Below are positions 25,640 to 37,308 of a DNA stretch of 64,000 nt, in pieces; position 1 is the stretch's first letter, and the number at the start of each line of letters is the position of its first letter. Source of the stretch: Moringa oleifera (lineage: Eukaryota > Streptophyta > Magnoliopsida > Brassicales > Moringaceae); the NCBI GenBank assembly GCA_021397835.1, contig JAJFZO010000028.1, positions 3,209,501 through 3,273,500 on the forward strand. Direction: 5' to 3'. A program made the position numbers and the translations under genes. The notes under the pieces were generated by a model. That model ran no database searches. It was not told the origin of the DNA and saw only the letters and a list, made by a program, of their open reading frames with translations.

Positions 25640-26230
25640 ACCTTTTAATGACTGGTTAAAATCTATTAGTATATATACATAAATAGTGACAAATTTTTTA
25701 ATCTGTCAGTACATATATGATCATTACTAATGAATAAAATTTATCAGTATATACCATACATATAGTGCGGTTTCTATCGTCCGTCACTAAAAGTTGTAAT
25801 TCCCAATATATACTTATAGATTTTTATCATGAGTAAGTAAAAGTCTTATTTTTAGTGACAAATTTATTTTTCATCAGTAAATATCTAGTTTGTATTGTCG
25901 GATATGCATGGGCATCACTAAATATCTTACATGTAGTGATGGTTCTATACTAGCTGTCAATAAATATGTGCTTATACTAATGAATTGTTTTATCCATTAA
26001 TAAATCTCTTGTATTTACTGATAATTATTTTTATTTGTCAATAAATACCTAAAAATATTTAACTTATAATGACAAATATCTTTGTGCGTGCGTAAATCTA
26101 TATCTATAATGACGGTTATTTATAAGTTTCACTAAATATCCAATATATTCATAACATACATTGATGGATTTTTTATCTTTATGCTCATCACAAAATAATT
26201 AACCATTTACATTGGCATGTATCAAAAAAT
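25640..26230. repeat. Left subterminal repeats of the 25.6-31.0 kb CACTA element
   Basis: Many short copies of motifs such as GTCACTAAATATC, ATCAGTAAATA and ACTGATGAATT alternate in orientation. The same motif set occurs at 30560-31030. They are probably the transposase binding sites of this CACTA family. Confidence 0.65.
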
Positions 26231-26336
26231 ATATATTTAAAAAATTTTAATCAAAATTTATTTTGTAAAATGTTAATTTGAATAAATATTTTAAAAATAA
26301 ATAAAATGCATGATTTAATTGAATCGAATCGAAATA

Positions 26337-26358
26337 TGATATATATATATATATATAT
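26337..26358. repeat. (AT)n microsatellite
   Basis: About ten uninterrupted AT dinucleotides. Confidence 0.9.
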
Positions 26359-27034
26359 GGATAATTAGTTCAATCGATAATTTAAAATGTAAAGTAAAAA
26401 TAATTTTAATAATTTTAATAAATTGAAATTATTAGCAAACGTTTTTAGACAATTAAAATCTTTCATAAAGAAAAAATCACCCATTTCACTATATTGTACC
26501 ATATGATTTTTATCATAGTCATTGAATAAGGTAACGTAGATATTTCAATATGACATTACAAGACACATGACAACAATGACATGCATATCATGCACATATA
26601 CCTTTCAATTAATTATTCATATCAAGATTAACTTTTTTAAAAAAATCTAAATTATCTTTTCATAATATAAAGTCAAAATTATATGGATAAGCTAAAATTT
26701 TATTTTTATTTTACATAAATATCACATTTTTTAAAAAAATAATTCATAAAAAGATTAAGATAAAATTAATTTTCTTTATTTTTAAATATAAATATAAAAT
26801 AAATTGAAATTTAATTTAACTAATAAATTTATTTATTTAAAATAAAAATAAGTTTTACTTATTTTATCTAAATTCATCCAGATGGTATCTCTTTTTCTTT
26901 CTTTCATTTACTTTTACTTTGCTTCTTACTCTAAATCCCTAAAATATAAATCTCTTCCTCTCACAATTGCTGTCCATTTTGTGTTAAATTTTCCTTATTT
27001 CTCTTCTCTTGGTTCAATCTTACATTTTTTTCAT

Positions 27035-27307
27035 TTATAAAATTTTCCAACCAAGTGACTTAGATCTCAGGAAACCACCGAGAGGTTTTGTAGGTAAAGG
27101 TAAGCCTTTGCTCTTTTTTGCAATTTCTTCACGTAATTCTTCTGATTCATCTGAGGCTGAGTGTTTTAGCTTAGAATTAATGGATGCTGCTTTAAGAATG
27201 CCCTTAAACTGCAGCTTAGAGCTTACCGTTTCTACAAATCTCAAGCTGCTGCTTCCTTGCCAGAACAACAAATGCCATTTACTCAAAAGTAACAAAAGTA
27301 GTTTCAT
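27035..27307 (-). pseudogene. Possible captured exon, unknown gene
   Basis: A 90-codon open minus-strand frame is noticeably less AT-rich than its surroundings. Its second half reads like a real protein: ESEELREEIAKKSKGLPLPT, then KPLGGFLRSKS. The plus strand is also open over the same stretch (101 codons from 27009), so the coding strand is uncertain. I do not recognise the family. It lies inside the CACTA element with the kinase fragment, so it may be a second captured host gene piece. Start and end are those of the open frame only. Confidence 0.3.
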
Positions 27308-28569
27308 TTTTTGAAAGATTATGAACTTCCACTTTTTGTTTCTATGTCCTCGAACAAATCTGGTAGGTTCTCTATTATTAAGTTTAGTTTTTTATATTTT
27401 TCTTCTTAAGGATGTGGTAATTCCAGGGATAATGAGTATGCTGCCCTGGATTCGGATAATCTTGGGTTTGGCTTAACTCTGATGGCCTACAAGTAACCAA
27501 TGCACTATATATAATAGTTGTTCTTCATTGAATCTACTAAAATACTTGCCAGTAATTCCTTACTCGAGTGACCTAGTTTCCCATGGCTAGTTTGCTAAAA
27601 TGGAAGTTGGGTGCAACTTGTCTCAAGTTATTCTTTGTATCCAATCCTTCTATATTTAGGAAGGGAAATGCATAAGTTGCATTAAGATATCACTCTTTAC
27701 ATGATTGGTGCATGGGTTTAAACCCAAGAATCCTCTACAGTGAATACTTCTTGTATGGTCCTTTGAGCTTGGCCACATGTAAATCCAACATAAAGTATTT
27801 GGTCATGGCATGTACTTTGGATGATGCAGGGATCTATCTCAGATCCATGCTTCTCTGACCTACCTACATTTTCCAAGGATTAGAAATCTTAGGTCTTATC
27901 TCAGAATGTTTATCATTAGCATCATATATGGTTGGTGTTTTTGGTAGCATAAATTCTTGTTTGGTAGGAGTCATAGTTGAGTTGTTCATCAGATTTCCAT
28001 TTGAATATAAGTTATTTTACTTGTTATCACCCACGATATGCAAATTATACAGGTGACATTATTTTTTACTCCCTTGTAGAAGCAAATTAGTGATGAAGGT
28101 GAACACCCTATACATCAAAATGCAAAGTTGAATGAACATATGGTTTTCTTCGACCTATAGCATCCTAGCCTATATGTCCATGTCACTCAGTGAATATGTA
28201 AATATGTAAAATGGTAGAAAATGTATTCTTCTCATTCTTTTTGGCTTATGTATTTGAGCTGTTGTATAGAGGCCCTTTTCCCATACATAAATTGATATAA
28301 TATCCCATGTCATGAATAAGAGAGGATAAGCCTCTATTTCCCATCATAGCTTCCTACTTTCCATGAAACAATTTCCTACTTATAGATTTTTTGATTTCCT
28401 ATCTTGTAGATTGTCTAATCCATGTGTATTAATTTTTTTCCACTGTATTTTAATAGTTAATTAAGTTTTTGATATGGTTTTAATATCTTTATTGTTTTTT
28501 TTTAGTCAAAATCTATATTTCTGCTAAACTTAACTAAAACGTCAAAAAAAAATAGATAATAAGTAATAC

Positions 28570-29360
28570 TAGTGAAAAATGGAGGCAGTGGAAAAGTGAA
28601 ATAAAGGCTAAAATATTTGATTAAACTTTATCAGAAGAGTAAATGATTGGTAACATGGTAGATTCTCGAGTTGATAAAGCTCAATTGAAAGTTATTTTTC
28701 ACTATTGGTGCTCTAGTAAAGGGAAGGTATGAATTCAACATTTCGAGCATTATTTGTGTTTTATGTTTAGTATTTGCATTAACCAGATAATTCATTTATG
28801 AGGGTATTCATTACTTTATTTTTTATTATAGACATTGGAGGCTAATGGAGTACGACCTTCACATGCTCAAATATATATTGAAAGTCAAACACAAAAGGAC
28901 AAAATCATTATGAATGAGAAGGCTACTCATATAATTGTATGTAATTTATTTATTTTCTCTTTTTATATTTGTTAATAGATTCAGTCTTAGTGGATATAAA
29001 TGATTGAATTGTTATTAAATGGTAGGAGCTCATCACCAATCAAATAAATGAATCTAGAGGGTCATTAAGTGATTGTGGTTCATATGAAGGTGATATTTAT
29101 TCTCAAGTAAAAGGAGTTGAACGGGGAGGACATGTTTGTTGTATTGGTAAGATTTGTAGTTCATCAAAAGGAGACGAACATTCCAAAGCACAAGTCATGC
29201 AAGAAAATACTAAATTGAAGAATTATATTCAAGGGTTAGAGGGAGATGTTAGAGAACTTCAAGGAAAGTTTGGAGTTATGCTTGACTTGCTTAAGCAATA
29301 TCCAATTATAGATTTGACTACACTTTCAAATGTGGGGAGGGCATCAAATGATGTGGAGGT
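28570..29360 (+). pseudogene. Transposase_24-like (Ptta/En/Spm) gene remnant
   Basis: Plus-strand exon-like blocks: 28570-28727 (KWRQWKSEIKAKIFD, then RVDKAQLKVIFHYW, with an in-frame stop), then 28830-28936 (LEANGVRPSHAQIYIESQTQ, DKIIMNEKATHII) ending at a GT, then 29024-29360 (ELITNQINESRGSLSDCGSY, a linker, then a coiled coil with MQENTKLKNYIQGLEGDVRE). GVRPSHAQIYI and the WRQWKS / VDKAQLKVIFHYW blocks are the characteristic core of this accessory protein family. Apparent introns start with GTATG or GTATGT and end in AG. The upstream part is missing or unrecognisable. It probably has no function in this copy, since stops occur in the first block. Confidence 0.7.
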
Positions 29361-29925
29361 ATGATATCTTTTAAATTTTAAGTTTAGAAATAATTTAATT
29401 AATTACTGCATTCTTATAAGTATTTTCTTTTTGTTTGTCATTAATAGTTTCAAGATGATAGTAGTGTTCCATAACAACACTTTGCAACTATGAGAAGTCC
29501 TCCATTAAATTGCAGTATGACTATCTTTAAACTAGAATTTGCTAAATAAAATGTTGATGAGTGATGTTGCTTAGGCAGCCCATGAATGAGTTATATTTGA
29601 TGCCTTAATGATTATGTCATGTTCATGGAACTTATCATTTTTTGTATTACTAGTGCTATTGTTTACTTTTCTAATTACTAAATGTGTACATGTATTGGTT
29701 TGGTTTTTTCTGCATTTGGAGATCTAAGTTTGAAGTTTTACATTGATTATGTTTCATGACCAACTGTTTTTACTACTCTTATATTGGTATTACTTTTGTT
29801 CATAACTTAAGTTTTATCTATTAGTAGATTCTTTAATAAATGTGTTTCTTTATGGTTTTTTTTTTTTCAATTGGGTTGACTTAATTACTTTGATCTTATC
29901 TTGTTTATAAACATATTACTATGGA

Positions 29926-30163
29926 TCCAGTCATCTAAGGAACACTACTTGATGGGCAAAAAGTAGTTGTAAAGAGGCTGTTAAGTACCTCAGGGCAAGG
30001 TCTACAAGAGTTGAAAAAAATGAAGTAATGTTGGTTGCTAAACTATTGTACCAAAACCTGATAAATCTGTTAGGTTTTTGCTAGAAGAAAAAGAAAAGCT
30101 ACTAGTTTATAAATACTTTCCTAATGGCAGCTTGGACATAATCTTATTGGATATAGACTTTTT
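29926..30163 (+). pseudogene. Captured receptor-like kinase fragment (CRK/S-domain type)
   Basis: Translation gives GTLLDGQKVVVKRLLSTSGQ, GLQELKK, then after a 1-nt shift NEVMLVAKLLYQNLINLLGF, C, and after another shift LEEKEKLLVYKYFPNGSLDI. This is subdomains I/II to V of a plant receptor-like kinase: the KR of VVVKRL is the ATP-binding lysine, E of NEV the alphaC glutamate, LLVYKYFPNGSLD the hinge region. The set is typical of cysteine-rich or S-domain receptor kinases. At least two frameshifts and a stop inactivate it, and no N-terminal ectodomain or catalytic loop is present. It lies between the transposase remnant and the right end of the CACTA element, so it was most likely captured by the element. 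Confidence 0.8.
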
Positions 30164-30559
30164 CACATTTTAATTCTTGTTTTTGAAATTTTATTTAACA
30201 TTTATATTACTTCAGATTTACATCATTATGTTGAAGCCTCACAACAATGTTTTTTCTTATATTTTGATGTCTTTTCTTAGGGGTTTGTGGACTATAACTG
30301 TTACCATTTAAAGTTAATTTTTTTAGTTGTTTTTTCTTATCATTGGTCATTTAATGTATGTTGACTATAATTTGGGACTTGGATTATTCAGATAGAAGTA
30401 AATTTTTTACTTTGAAATGAAAATTACACTATAAAATCATTATTCATATAGTATTGCATTTACGATTAAAATGAATTCATATAACAAAGTATTCAATAGT
30501 AAGTCTATGGTGTATGCAATACAATAAATATAATTTTAAAATAAAATTAAATATAAATT

Positions 30560-31040
30560 TTTTAAAAAAATCTACAGTAGACATATACTGATGAATATCT
30601 TGTCCATTAGTAAAAAACTATAAATATATACAGATGGACGTGGTGTTTATCAGTAAAGACTTTATAATATACTAATGAATGTTGTGTCCTACCTGTTTAT
30701 ATATTGACATATGAACGTATGCGTCACTAAAGATCTTATATATATAGTGACAGTCAAAGAATATGTCATTAAAATATTTATATTTAATGACAAACAAAGC
30801 ATCTGTGAGTATAACATTTACATATATTGACGCATACAAAAATCGTCAGTAAAACACCTATTACATATACTGATAGATGTAAAAAGCGTCAATAAAAGTT
30901 TATAACGATAGAACTTATACTGATGGTCAAAGTGTCTGTTAGTACAAGTTTTTATTTGTTAGTAAAAGTCATCTGCACCTATACTTACGGATTTAATCTT
31001 TTAGTGACGATTTTTGGTCCAGTAAATGGTAGTTTCTTTG
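30560..31040. repeat. Right subterminal repeats of the 25.6-31.0 kb CACTA element
   Basis: The short ACTGATGAATATC / GTCACTAAAGATC / GTCAGTAAAACAC motifs of the left end recur here in both orientations up to the TAGTG terminus. Confidence 0.65.
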
Positions 31041-31048
31041 TAGTGACA

Positions 31049-31420
31049 CCACATGGTCTGTGAAGACCTTGACCACTGTCTATGCTATGTAAGATGTTTG
31101 ATAGTAGCAAAATGGACGTAGTATGACAATCGCTCTAACACCATCATCATAGAATTATAGCCATGGGAGTTTAGGCAACCCTTCCATAAAATCCATGGAT
31201 ATGTCACTTTATATATGTTCTAAGATGGGTAGGGGTTCAACTTTTCAAAGGTTTTGGTAACTTATTCTATTTAGTGAAATTCAGATTTGTAAAGAAGATG
31301 TGTAGGTGAGGTCGTTATTCCTCCAAGCCCACTTATAAACTTTCAGTAGTATCCAAGGAGTCCTCTAACCCACACACTTCTTGGGTTATGGTTAACGTGA
31401 GCTAATTTTGAACTGCTTGT
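31049..31420 (-). pseudogene. Ty3/gypsy integrase, N-terminal/core part
   Basis: The minus-strand translation contains THLRTYIK, HIHGFYGRV and TPMAII, matching the 'W..IsMDFI.GLP.s.g.d.ImVVVDRLTK' part of gypsy integrases in decayed form. The first catalytic Asp is no longer readable. It ends exactly at the CACTA right end; the rest of the integrase is at 24850-25605. Confidence 0.6.
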
Positions 31421-31559
31421 ATCTTGGTAGAGTCCACAGAACTCTCTCACATGAGATGATATATGATCTAATTAATCAGCTCCTTTCACCCCAAATTTAC
31501 ACTTAGATGACTTAACATATAATTCATTAGAACATAAAATTATAAACACCAATTTCCAA

Positions 31560-31990
31560 GTGTGAAAGATGTTCTTCCAAGTTGGATTGTGGGCAAGAAT
31601 ATAGTCAAACAAAGTTAAGTAAATATTCTTTAAATAAATGATCATAAGACTCTAAAATATTGCTGAAGCATTAGTGATCCACAAAGGCTTCTTGAGTGTG
31701 AAATGGCTTTTTTAGATATGTCATCCTTCCAGGGTCTGATCTGATAATACCTTGTGCGTAAATCCAACTTAGAAAAACACTTGGCACCATATAACTCATC
31801 CAGTAAGTCATCTATGACTGAATTAGAGATCTTTAACAATCATATTATTTAAGGCTCTATAGTCCATACAAAAGCTCCAAATTTTGTCCCTTTTTTTCAA
31901 CCAATAGTATAGGAGATAAGAATGGATTGTCATTGGGACAAATTAATTATTCCTGCAAAAATTCTTGAACCATACATCTCAAATTTCTAA
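31560..31990 (-). pseudogene. Ty3/gypsy reverse transcriptase remnant
   Basis: The minus strand shows NDNPFLSPILLVEKKGQ, then [20 protein letters not shown], then [11 protein letters not shown], the palm-domain region of gypsy RT around the first catalytic aspartate (FSKLDL). Downstream, EYLLNFV..YSCPQSNLEEHLSHLE corresponds to the region normally holding the second motif (FxDDILIYS), here destroyed. RT copies element RNA into DNA. Stops and shifts show it is dead. Confidence 0.8.
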
Positions 31991-32199
31991 TAGTAACGTT
32001 ACATGTAAGGTCTCACATTGATAGGTTGATTATTCGATGTAGAGTGATGTAATGGTCATGTGGATGTTGAGGTGGCAAGCCTTTTATTTCGACAAAAACC
32101 CCTTGGAACTCATTGAAAAGCTTCCTTAAGTAAGGTGAAAGTGCATCGTTTATTGCTTTGATTTGCTACAATCTGATATTTGGAAACACAAATTCCATC

Positions 32200-32560
32200 C
32201 TATTTAAATGTTGCAATTCCTTGTCTGTAATTCCTTCCAGCTAGAGTCATGGTTAGCTCTTTGTGGGCCATTTGTATCAACTGCAAAGTTTCCAACTGCT
32301 GTGTACCCAACACTGCTTGACATGCCATCACTAGAAACATGTAAAAGTTGACCTTCACAAGACACTCTTTAATTAACAAGGTAAGCCTCACACATTTTCC
32401 TAAACATTCCACTTTTTCTTGATTTGCCACAACCATATGAAGCAACATCCCTCGTGACACTGAAAGCCCCAGCCTTGTTACTATTGCCTAGTTTACAAAG
32501 TTATGGGTACTTCCACCATCAGTTAAGGGAGTAATGTCTCAATTAAGTAGTTTACCATCA
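32200..32560 (-). pseudogene. Ty3/gypsy retropepsin-like protease remnant
   Basis: The open minus-strand frame 32200-32460 includes MVVANQEKVECLGKCVRLTL and AVLGTQQLETLQLI, matching the 'vanG..v.c.g.....l.iqg......l..l.g.dvvLG..WL..lg' pattern of gypsy aspartic proteases. Just upstream (about 32530) the active-site region reads TDGGSTHNFVN, where the family has DSGSTHNF, so the catalytic D-S-G triad has changed to D-G-G. A stop follows. Confidence 0.7.
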
Positions 32561-32679
32561 ATTTATGGAGTTTGAGGGTGTATTGTGCTTGTCATGGCAA
32601 GCAAAGATATCTCTAGTTGGGGTTCAGGTGCAAGCTTCTCTTCTTCACTTGAGTTTCAGGCATCCTTCTCAAAAGACAC

Positions 32680-33645
32680 AAAATCCTCAATCATAAAAAG
32701 TCGAAGACATTTGTATCTATGTCTAAGGGCATAGTTTTCATGCAATAAAAGCATAAACCCTTTAATCTTCATTCTTGGCCTTCCTAGCTAGTTAATCTCT
32801 TTGCGTTGGCATATTAGGGGTTGTGGCTTTAATGGTAGGTGGAGGACTTAAATTTTTAATAGTGGGATTAAGCATAGCCTTTGGCAAGGAGCTAGCAACT
32901 AATATGCGTGATGGATATGACTTCTTTCAGAGCGGAGTTAGGTTCCTCTAAGAGCTACGTGACTCCAATGGCATCCAATAAAAATCAGGGATGCTTGACT
33001 TAATTTTACATTTAGGAAGATGTGATCCTTTAATCTACTTGTGATAAAACAACCTATTAGATAAGTTTCTAGAAGGTTGTCTATTTTTTAAGATAACTTC
33101 TCAAATTCCATCAGATGGTGAGCCATAGTCATAATTATTGTAATTATCTAAGAGCCTCAGAGGGTCTTCATAGTTGATCCAAAGCGATGTAGGATTGCTT
33201 TGGTGAATTCTGCCCTGGTCAATGGCACTCTTAAATTTCATATACCAACAATACCATTGAAAGGCAATACCTTCCAAATGGGAAAAGGATAGTTAGTCTT
33301 CCAAACGGAACCTCCCCAAGGTCAACTTGATTGTTAGAAAATTGTTCTACCTTATAGATCCATTCATTCGGATCTTCCCCATCAAATCTTGGAAAGAAAA
33401 GCTTTAGGCCTTTATGTCTTTTGGAAACTTGCCGAATTAGTAAAGGGTAGGTTTAAAAACTCTCCCCAAGGTCAACTTGATTGACTTAATATTCCGTCAC
33501 CATGGATGCTTGGCTTGAACGTAAGGATTGCGAGTCTGTAGGGATGATTCACAAATTTGCATCATGTTGACCTAACTTCTTTTGAACTTCATCATGAAGC
33601 TCAGTATTGATCTCCATTGGAGTCGTCATAGGATCAAAATTTTTT
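32680..33645 (-). pseudogene. Ty3/gypsy gag remnant with decayed zinc knuckle
   Basis: The minus strand gives FDGEDPNEWIYKVEQF (gag core, about 33370) and later LLLHENYALRHRYKCLRLFM (about 32730), which lines up with the knuckle region 'CFRCgEkysPgHrCk.rqLfml'. The cysteines of the first pair have been lost. Gag starts just after a primer-binding-like TTGGTATTA (33648-33654 on the minus strand). Frameshifted throughout. Confidence 0.7.
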
Positions 33646-33654
33646 AATACCAAT

Positions 33655-34590
33655 TGTTACCCGATAAGGAAGTTTAGGCTAGAAGAGAAGAAAAGATCTA
33701 AATCCTAAAGAAGGATTGGAAACTATGCATTTCATTCAAAATGATCCCTGTATATGCGTCTGATGTAATAGCTACAATCACTACCAAACCTTTTAAGGAA
33801 TGAACAACTATCCATAATCGATAATTAAAGAAATTAAAATATAAATGAATTAAAAGATAAAAGTAATAGGAGAGACATGGTTGTTGTATGATAAGAATAA
33901 CAAAAAGACATAGTTGTTGCATGTTCTTAACCTAGTTTGCCCATTCCATGCAAAACTTCCATGCACTCAATGTAATTCAAAGCTTCCATGCATGCATTCC
34001 ATGCATGCAAGGCCACGATATCATCAAATAGTTTACTTAAAGCTTCAATGATATTAGGCCATTAATAAATACCTACTACATCTATGGCTTCTCAAGAGAA
34101 GAGATCCTACATGAGTCAGAGGGGAGGAGAGACACAAATAGACAATGAGAGAGAAAGAGCAATATTACTAGTAACAATATTTTTTATCTTTCTTTCTAGT
34201 ATTCTGATTGTTTTTCTATAAAGATGAAAGCAAATAGTAGAGACATGGCTGTTGTACGATAACAATAATAAAAGGACATAACTGTTGCACGTTCTTGACC
34301 TAGTCTGCCCATTCCATGCAAAACCATGCAAAACTTCCATGTACTCCATGTAATGCAAAGCTTCTATGCATGCACTCCATGCAAGGCAGCAATATCATCA
34401 AATAGCTTACTTAAAGCATCCATGATATTGGGCCATTAAATACCTATTACATCCATGGCTTCTTAAGACAAATTAAAGATGATATATTATCAAAGGGATG
34501 GCAAAGAGAGACATATAAAGAGACAAAAAGAGGGAAAGAGGGAGCAATATTAATTTTGCTTACGCTTTCATTACTTAGTAAATTAGTTAA
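33655..34590 (-). repeat. Probable 5' LTR of the gypsy element
   Basis: On the minus strand the segment ends ...GGGTAACA and is followed by ATTGGTATTA, like an initiator-Met tRNA primer site (TGGTATCAGAG) next to an LTR. The terminal pattern TGTTACCC on the plus strand fits. The distal boundary is uncertain, and no second LTR copy was found near 24 kb, so the 3' LTR seems to be deleted. Confidence 0.5.
33855..34575. repeat. ~360-bp tandem duplication inside the LTR
   Basis: Copy 1 (about 33855-34215) and copy 2 (about 34215-34575) share GAGACATGGTTGTTGTA, GTTCTTGACCTAGTCTGCCC, CCATGCAAAACTTCCATG, ATATCATCAAATAGCTTACT and AGAGGGAAAGAGGGAGCAAT-like blocks in the same order. Copies are roughly 80-85 percent alike by eye. 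Confidence 0.75.
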
Positions 34591-36797
34591 CCCCTTCAAA
34601 AATAACTGCTTGATGCAAAAAAAAAAAAAAAATCAATTAAAGGAGGTATAACCAATTAACAAGCAAAAATCTTCAGAAGTCTAAACTTTATTAATAAATT
34701 ATCCCATGTTATGATAAAATTAAATATGAAACAAAAGGATGACTTGTAGAAAAAATAAAAAAATAAAAAAAGTGTAAATTAAAGATAAAATATTTTTTTT
34801 GTTTGGTAGCTAGCCTCACAAAAAACTGTAGAAAATAAAACAGTTTTCTAAGACTAAGACATGTAAATCCTAGTTAAAACAACATTCATTTTTTAAAAAA
34901 TAAAAAATAAAAACGTAATTTGCACAAAAATATTTGATCACTTTAGAATAAAAAAACTTTTTTTATACTCTATCTGAGTTTAAAATAAAAAGCATTAATT
35001 AGTGACATAATTATTATGCAACAATTGTTTTGCTTTACAACATAAAATTAATATTCACACTATGTACATTTTCAAAGCCAACTTACCAAAAGATTTGGAC
35101 ATGCAGGAGTTCTTAAACACTTGAAGAGAGAAGATAAAACTTCATTCTCATTGTCTTCAACAAATCTTCTTATGTTTATAAAATTATATATTTAAAAATA
35201 ACTAAAACTATGAATGATATTTTTTTATATTATGTAATAAAAATATAAAAATAACACTATTCAAAAGAAAATATATTTGAAAAAGCAAAAATATGCAATC
35301 GTACTATAAGTTTACTTGTTTGAACTTACACATGCGCACAACTTTACTTGCATGCACACACCTGCACACATGTGTATAAAGAACTTGGTTTCACAAGCAA
35401 ATTGAAACAAATATGCTAACTTAAAGGTTGAGGGACTATATTAAGTGATTATTCATTAGTTTTAAGATTTGGATCACTATTGAAAGTTTGAAAAGCTAAC
35501 TTTCAGAATTGCTTGTATATATGCATTTTGATATTAATCGGTGAAATCATCGATGAATCATAATTTTTAAGAGAATTGTTCATGTAAGGCTAGAAGGCAA
35601 AGTAGTTGGGCCTAGAGATTAATTGCTAAATTCTCCAATGCAAAATGAGTGTCTTGAAAATATAAGAGCTCATCTTAATCTCTCCTTATTTGATTGCTTC
35701 ACCCTTCTCTAATCAACAAACTTGGGACTTTTTGAAGGGCCTTTAATTAAAATTACCAATAACTTAATTATCAAAATAAAAGGACATACCTTAAGAAATT
35801 AAGAAAGCTGTAAGCAAAATCACTTAAACGTAGATAATCATAAATTATAGAATAAGAAAAATGTTAATAGTACCAGGGAAGGACAAAAATCAATACCATG
35901 GTTTCATCTAATTTAATTACTTCTCATGAAATTTTTTTGTTGTCTATATCTGTTGAGTTAATTTGTTATCATATATCAAGTCATGAATGCAAGGATACGT
36001 TAACATATTTGAATTTTTCTACATTTAATACATTAGGATAAACTTAATTGTTAGGTAAAAAGATGAAGGCAAGAGTCAAGACTAATGCCCCTATAGATTT
36101 CACCATTTCAGTATCCAGCTTTGAATAAAGGATGGAAGACGAGATAATGCCCTTAAAAGTAATAAATATGTTATTGCTTTCATTTTGGAAAGTAATTGCC
36201 TTCCACCCCTACTCATTTTTACTGTAAACTTGACAAAGTATATTCAAGAACCATGAAAGTAATTAGTTTGAAACTCAATCATTTTAATTTCCTATCCCTT
36301 TTCTTTTTCTCTTTGTTTGGATATATAATAAGCTATGGAAATATATAGGAAATGGGTATTGTCTGTGATTACAATGAAGGGATGCTTATTTATACGTATC
36401 ATATATTACCTCACCACTATAAGAGCAGTGATTAGAACAACAATAAGTCAGTTTATGCTGATGAAATCAAAGAGACTCTTTAATGCATGAAAAATTTATG
36501 AAAGGTCTACTCCATTTTGGTTAGGACAACAATATCAACTTTCCAAAGATAAGATTGGAAATTTTGATTTTTTTCTTAAAGTGTTATTTTTCATTGAGCT
36601 CTCGTTTACTACAGCTTTGCCTTTAAATTAATAAAGTATAATTATAAGTAAAAAGATTGTTGCACAATTATAAATAAAAGAGAAAGAAGATATTTTTTTT
36701 AATTAATTGTAAAATAATAATATACTTCTTACGTTTAAGATAGTTAAACAAGAAAACATTATAATCTATTTCAAGTTTATCAAATTTAAATTAAAAC
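34591..36797. other. AT-rich region, nothing recognised
   Basis: Homopolymer-rich sequence with no supported ORF, repeat or element terminus. Confidence 0.4.
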
Positions 36798-36803
36798 TTG
36801 ACA

Positions 36804-37115
36804 TTAACTAATATTCATAAAGTATATCTCCAACCAACTAGGGAAACTAATATTCGCAAGCTCTTCTTCAAAGAGTTCAGAAAAATCTTCATATGCAGAA
36901 CTTTTTGTTGTGGAGTTCCTCTCAATGTCTTGTTCCTTATTTGCAAAATTTTCATTATTCACATTGGAAAAATCCTTTTCAACTTCCATCTGCATTGACT
37001 TTCCTTCCATAAACCCAATAATCTCCCTATTGTAGCTGCTCTTTGAGTTTCGAAAGAATTCTTGCGCCTTAACTTCAGTATTGCCTCTAAAATTAGGAAG
37101 GAAAGGGGTTTGCAT
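36804..37115 (-). CDS. Hypothetical open frame, unknown
   Basis: 103 codons on the minus strand, hydrophilic and rich in Asn, Glu and Ser (NNENFANKEQDIERNSTTKS, then EDFSELFEEELANISFPSW). I do not recognise it. It lies about 190 bp downstream, on the same strand, of the AP2-like exon at 37309-37393. An acidic C-terminal part of the same old gene is possible but cannot be shown, because the bulk of an AP2 gene is not visible nearby. Confidence 0.2.
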   Translation of the reverse strand: MQTPFLPNFRGNTEVKAQEFFRNSKSSYNREIIGFMEGKSMQMEVEKDFSNVNNENFANKEQDIERNSTTKSSAYEDFSELFEEELANISFPSWLEIYFMNIS

Positions 37116-37308
37116 TAAAGAAAAGGTTTTGGAGCCTATAAAGGGTAGAGGTTAGAGGATTATGATACTGTGCTTGGCTGCAAACACTTTCATTCGAAAA
37201 GAGTTGAAATGATAATTATGGCTAAGAAAACACTTAGTCAATCTTTTAATGCCAAAATGAGAGAGTACATACCAAAAATATAGCTCCAATAATAGAAAAA
37301 GACCATAC

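Larger units (their letters stand above)
25609..31045 (+). mobile_element. CACTA element carrying captured host gene sequence
   Basis: The right end is TAGTG at 31041-31045. Read inward on the minus strand it is CACTACAAAGAAACTACCATTT, which aligns without gaps to the left end at 25609, TATTATAAAAAAATTGCCATTT, so the left CACTA is mutated. Flanking triplets are GCA (25606-25608) and ACA (31046-31048), possibly a degenerate target duplication. Subterminal repeats of a GTCACTAAATATCT / ACTGATGAATA type fill 25640-26220 and 30560-31030. It carries a Transposase_24-like gene remnant, a receptor-kinase fragment and another possible gene fragment, but no TNP2 catalytic gene was seen. It is inserted in a gypsy integrase gene, and the two integrase halves flank it. 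Confidence 0.75.

Noticed and set aside
33855..34575. CRISPR-like array from CATGCATGC repeats
   Set aside because: Only two long tandem copies without spacers, in a plant LTR; not a CRISPR.
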